DNA of 8,693 nt from NCBI GenBank assembly GCA_020426085.1, contig JAGQQP010000148.1:1-8693 (forward strand), read 5' to 3'. Positions 5,868 to 8,693 of this stretch are shown here, in pieces. The DNA is from Planctomycetaceae bacterium (GTDB lineage: Bacteria > Planctomycetota > Planctomycetia > Planctomycetales > Planctomycetaceae). A program made the translations under genes and the position numbers. How positions within the stretch are numbered: position 1 is the first letter of the stretch; each line of letters begins with the position of its first letter. The notes beneath the pieces are model-generated. The model worked only from the letters and a program-made list of their open reading frames with translations, was not told the origin of the DNA and ran no database searches.

Positions 5868-8063
5868 ATGGGCTGTCGACTTCGGCTTGTTTTAGTCATT
5901 CACAACCATCAGCCCGTTGGGAATTTTGAAGGCGTTTTTGAAGAATCCTATCAAAACAGCTATCAACCATTTCTCGACGTTTTATCAGAATACCCTGATA
6001 TCCCTTTTTCTCTGCATACCTCAGGCAGCCTGATGGAGTGGCTGGTCGAAGCGCATCCGGAGTACATTGATCGGGTTCGTGGACTGGCAGATTCCGGGCA
6101 GGTCGAAATCCTGGGCGGACCCTTTTACGAACCGATTCTGGCAGGGATTCCCCGTTGTGACCGCATCGGACAGATTACCGCTTATTCCGACTATCTGAAA
6201 AAACTGTTTGGAACTCCCGTCCGCGGAATGTGGGTTCCCGAACGTGTCTGGGAACAGTCGTTTGTCTCTGATCTGGTCGATGCCGGCATGGAATTCACCC
6301 TGCTGGACGACTCCCATTTCAGTGCGGCCGGCGTTCGCGCAGATAAAATGCACGGCTACTACCTTTCGGAGGACGAAGGCCGCCTGCTCAAGATTTTCCC
6401 GGACAATGAAACACTCCGTTACCAGATTCCCTTTACCGATCCCGTAGAGACAATTCACTACCTCAAACAGATTGCCGACCATCATCCGCATTCGGTTGTC
6501 GTCTTCGGTGATGACGGCGAAAAGTTCGGCGCCTGGCCGGGCACCTTTGATCATGTTTACCGGGATGGCTGGCTGAAGAAATTCCTCGACCTCCTGCGTC
6601 AGAACAGTGACTGGTTGAAAGTGACCACCCTTTCGGAGTCGGTCGATTCCGTATCCCCGCTGGGAAGCTGCTATCTGCCTGATGCCAGCTACCGCGAAAT
6701 GAATGAGTGGGCGCTCTCTTCCGAACGACAGCTGGAGCTGGCACAACTGAAAGAACATTTTGCAGACGTCGAAGGCTTCGATCGTCTGAAACCTTATCTG
6801 CGTGGCGGGTTCTGGCGGAACTTCCGTGTTAAATATTCCGAACTCAACGAAATGTATACCCGGATGTTACATGTCAGTAACCGATTGCAGAGCCTGGAAG
6901 AGACCGGCGTTGAAGCAGAAGATCTGCCCGCATTACATGAAGCCCGTACCGAGCTGTACCGCGCACAGTGTAACTGTCCCTACTGGCATGGTGCCTTCGG
7001 AGGCCTGTATCTGCCTCACTTGCGGAATGCAATCTACAAACATCTGATCTCAGCCGACACGCTGCTGGAGAAAATAACACACCGCGATGCCAACTGGCTC
7101 GCCGTAGAAGTGGGTGATTTCAATCTGGATGCCCGGAAAGAAATCAGGATGGCCAGCAATCGACTGGTCTGTTATCTCGCACCGGCGCAAGGCGGTCATC
7201 TGTATGAACTGGATGTGAGAGGCGCGAAACACAATCTGCTCGCGACCCTCGATCGGCGGCCCGAACCGTATCACGATATCATCCGCCAGGCAGCCATGGA
7301 ACAGAATCAGGGGGCGAAGGATGGAGAGGACATTGGCAAAATCCATAATGCCATCCGTTTCAAACAGCCCGGTCTCGAGAAAAAATTACAGTACGATCAT
7401 ACTCCCCGCAAATCGCTGGTAGATCATTTCTTCCAGCCCGGCGTCGATCTGGATACGGTCATTCAGGGGGGCGGAGAAGTGGGTGATTTCGTGCAGGGGG
7501 TTTACCTCAGCTCGCTCAGACGAACTGACGAGGACTGCGAAGTACGTATGACTCGAAAAGGGTATGTGGGTCCTTACGAAATCGAACTCACAAAAACCGT
7601 TTCCCTGGCGAAGAATGCTTCAGGCTCTCTGGAAATCCATTACGAACTCTCCAACCTGCCAGCGGATGTTCCGCTGAATTTTGGCGTTGAGTTCAACTTT
7701 GCCGGGATGGCTGCAGGTGCCAGTGACCGCTATTACTACAATCATCTGGGTAAACAGCTGGGACAGCTGGAATCAAAGCTCGATCTGGAAAAAACCGATC
7801 GCATCGGTCTGGTGGATGAATGGCTGGGGCTGGACGCGGCTCTGGATCTTTCCTCACCGGCCAGTATCTGGACATTCCCGATTGAAACCATCAGTCAGTC
7901 CGAAGGGGGCTACGAACTGGTACATCAGAGTTCTGTCGTGATTCCTCACTGGGAGTTCGTCGCAGATGAACAGGGCCGCTGGTCTGTTACCATCACACTT
8001 TCGATGGACACCTCGGCAGCCCAGGCCAAAGCCCTCAGTGAAGCAGCTGCTTCCGGAGCATAA
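5868..8063 (+). CDS. GH57 alpha-amylase / 4-alpha-glucanotransferase with C-terminal DUF1925-DUF1926-type domains
   Basis: The product is about 731 aa with no signal peptide, so a cytoplasmic enzyme that cleaves or transfers alpha-1,4-glucan chains by a retaining mechanism. Numbered from ATG 5868, the GH57 regions are clear: HNHQP (12-16), GGPFYEPILAGIP (83-95), MWVPERVWEQ (121-130, catalytic nucleophile E125), FGDDGEKFGAWPG (213-225, acid/base D215 or D216) and LPDASYREMNEWAL (270-283). The central part carries RAQCNCPYWHGAFGGLYLPH (365-384), a signature of the Thermococcus litoralis 4-alpha-glucanotransferase and Pyrococcus amylase group. The last third, including GVEFNFAGMAAGASDRYYY and the final PHW segment, fits the beta-rich C-terminal domain. 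The protein is somewhat longer than the roughly 650-660 aa archaeal enzymes. The start was chosen from the AAAGGA site and because HNHQP normally sits close to the N-terminus; a GTG at 5838 and an ATG at 5859 are in-frame alternatives. Together with glgA it points to glycogen remodelling or breakdown. Amylase and transferase activity cannot be told apart from sequence. Confidence 0.94.
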   Translation: MGCRLRLVLVIHNHQPVGNFEGVFEESYQNSYQPFLDVLSEYPDIPFSLHTSGSLMEWLVEAHPEYIDRVRGLADSGQVEILGGPFYEPILAGIPRCDRIGQITAYSDYLKKLFGTPVRGMWVPERVWEQSFVSDLVDAGMEFTLLDDSHFSAAGVRADKMHGYYLSEDEGRLLKIFPDNETLRYQIPFTDPVETIHYLKQIADHHPHSVVVFGDDGEKFGAWPGTFDHVYRDGWLKKFLDLLRQNSDWLKVTTLSESVDSVSPLGSCYLPDASYREMNEWALSSERQLELAQLKEHFADVEGFDRLKPYLRGGFWRNFRVKYSELNEMYTRMLHVSNRLQSLEETGVEAEDLPALHEARTELYRAQCNCPYWHGAFGGLYLPHLRNAIYKHLISADTLLEKITHRDANWLAVEVGDFNLDARKEIRMASNRLVCYLAPAQGGHLYELDVRGAKHNLLATLDRRPEPYHDIIRQAAMEQNQGAKDGEDIGKIHNAIRFKQPGLEKKLQYDHTPRKSLVDHFFQPGVDLDTVIQGGGEVGDFVQGVYLSSLRRTDEDCEVRMTRKGYVGPYEIELTKTVSLAKNASGSLEIHYELSNLPADVPLNFGVEFNFAGMAAGASDRYYYNHLGKQLGQLESKLDLEKTDRIGLVDEWLGLDAALDLSSPASIWTFPIETISQSEGGYELVHQSSVVIPHWEFVADEQGRWSVTITLSMDTSAAQAKALSEAAASGA

Positions 8064-8108
8064 GCCTGGACTGAGAGGGTCCCCTGGTAAAGTTCAGAGA
8101 AAGCGTTC

Positions 8109-8693
8109 TCAGGAAAAGAGTTCGTTGACGACTTTTCCGCCATCGACGATTTTCATCGGGCGGCCCAGCGGACTCATGTTTTCTTTGCGGGGTTCGACCT
8201 GTAACGACTTGCAGATCGAACAGAACAGGTCAGTGACTTCGACCGGGCGATCCTGGACGGCGGAACCGTCTTTGGTCGAAGACCCAATCACCTGTCCCCC
8301 TTTCACGCCACCCCCGGCCAGCGCGGCTGAGAAGACGCGCGGATAATGGTCGCGACCGGCGCGGGCATTGATCTTCGGCGTTCTGCCGAATTCACCCATC
8401 CAGACCACCAGGGTCTTATCCAGCATGCCCCGCTGTTTCAGGTCCGAAATCAAAGCCGCCATCCCGGCATCCACTTCCTGGGCACGTGGTGACAGCGTTT
8501 CTGAGATATCGGCGTGATTATCCCAGCCGTTAGAACGGACTTCGATGAAGGTCGAACCCGCTTCCACCAGTCGCCGCGCCAGCAGACAACCTTTTCCGAA
8601 GTTGTTTTCGCCGTATTCGCGGCGCAATTCCGCCGGTTCCTGGCTCAGATCAAACACTTTGGTCTGAGGACTTAAAACCAGCGAAGAGGCTTT
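8109..8693 (-). CDS. DUF1501 family protein, partial (N-terminus off the window)
   Basis: Only the C-terminal 194 residues are present; the frame remains open through the right edge. Landmarks are VFDLSQEPAELRREYG near the left end of the fragment, FGKGCLLARRLVEAG, VRSNGWDNHAD, VVWMGEFGRTPKINARAGRDHYP and the Gly-rich ALAGGGVKGGQVIGSS, ending with VTDLFCSICKSL. These are typical of DUF1501, a family of roughly 430-490 aa related to the alkaline phosphatase/sulfatase fold. It is very abundant in planctomycetes, often Tat-exported and often encoded next to DUF1549/DUF1553 cytochrome-like proteins. The conserved His and Asp residues of GWDNHAD and GRDHYP could bind metal. No biochemical role is firmly established for the family. 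It converges on the GH57 gene with 45 bases between the stop codons and has no obvious link to glycogen metabolism. Any signal peptide and the start codon are out of view. Confidence 0.92.
   Translation of the reverse strand, partial: KASSLVLSPQTKVFDLSQEPAELRREYGENNFGKGCLLARRLVEAGSTFIEVRSNGWDNHADISETLSPRAQEVDAGMAALISDLKQRGMLDKTLVVWMGEFGRTPKINARAGRDHYPRVFSAALAGGGVKGGQVIGSSTKDGSAVQDRPVEVTDLFCSICKSLQVEPRKENMSPLGRPMKIVDGGKVVNELFS

Noticed and set aside
8068..8112. Possible bidirectional terminator between the GH57 and DUF1501 genes
   Set aside because: Small inverted repeats exist (GGAC/GTCC at 8068-8071 with 8079-8082; GAGAA/TTCTC at 8097-8101 with 8106-8110), but the stems are short and no T-run follows on either strand. 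The position is plausible, but the sequence does not support an intrinsic terminator.

Overview
The window looks like chromosomal DNA from a planctomycete, possibly of the Gimesia type. Three things suggest this: a DUF1501 protein (a family strongly expanded in Planctomycetota), mostly weak Shine-Dalgarno sequences, and a moderate GC content. This assignment is an inference from gene content, not a database match.

Layout. On the minus strand, bases 2-2478 hold a two-component pair: a multi-membrane-span sensor histidine kinase (1036-2478), then, 5 bases downstream, an NtrC-type response regulator (2-1030). The regulator runs off the left edge, so its C-terminal DNA-binding domain is not visible. 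A 459-base AT-rich divergent spacer (2479-2937) separates the pair from three plus-strand genes: glycogen synthase glgA (2938-4449), a galT-family nucleotidyltransferase (4500-5483) and, after a 384-base spacer with several potential RNA hairpins, a GH57 alpha-amylase/4-alpha-glucanotransferase (5868-8063). A DUF1501 gene converges from the right (8109-8693, minus strand) and is cut by the right edge, so only its C-terminal part is present.

How the genes fit together. GlgA extends alpha-1,4-glucan from a nucleotide-glucose. The GH57 enzyme most resembles the Thermococcus litoralis 4-alpha-glucanotransferase group and should cut or rearrange the same glucan. The GalT-like protein would connect sugar-1-phosphates and nucleotide sugars. 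Together they read as a small cytoplasmic glycogen module. The two-component pair diverges from glgA and could regulate it, but no binding site was identified.

Points worth a second look: (1) the response regulator keeps Walker A and B but has SSLQYP in place of the sigma54-contacting GAFTGA loop, with changes at the sensor I Asn and one arginine-finger position; (2) the GalT homologue keeps the catalytic His-X-His but has lost most ligands of both metal sites; (3) the leader before the GH57 gene has nested inverted repeats and a repeated AAGTCCT that could give mutually exclusive RNA pairings. No RNA gene, CRISPR array, insertion sequence or integration site was seen.
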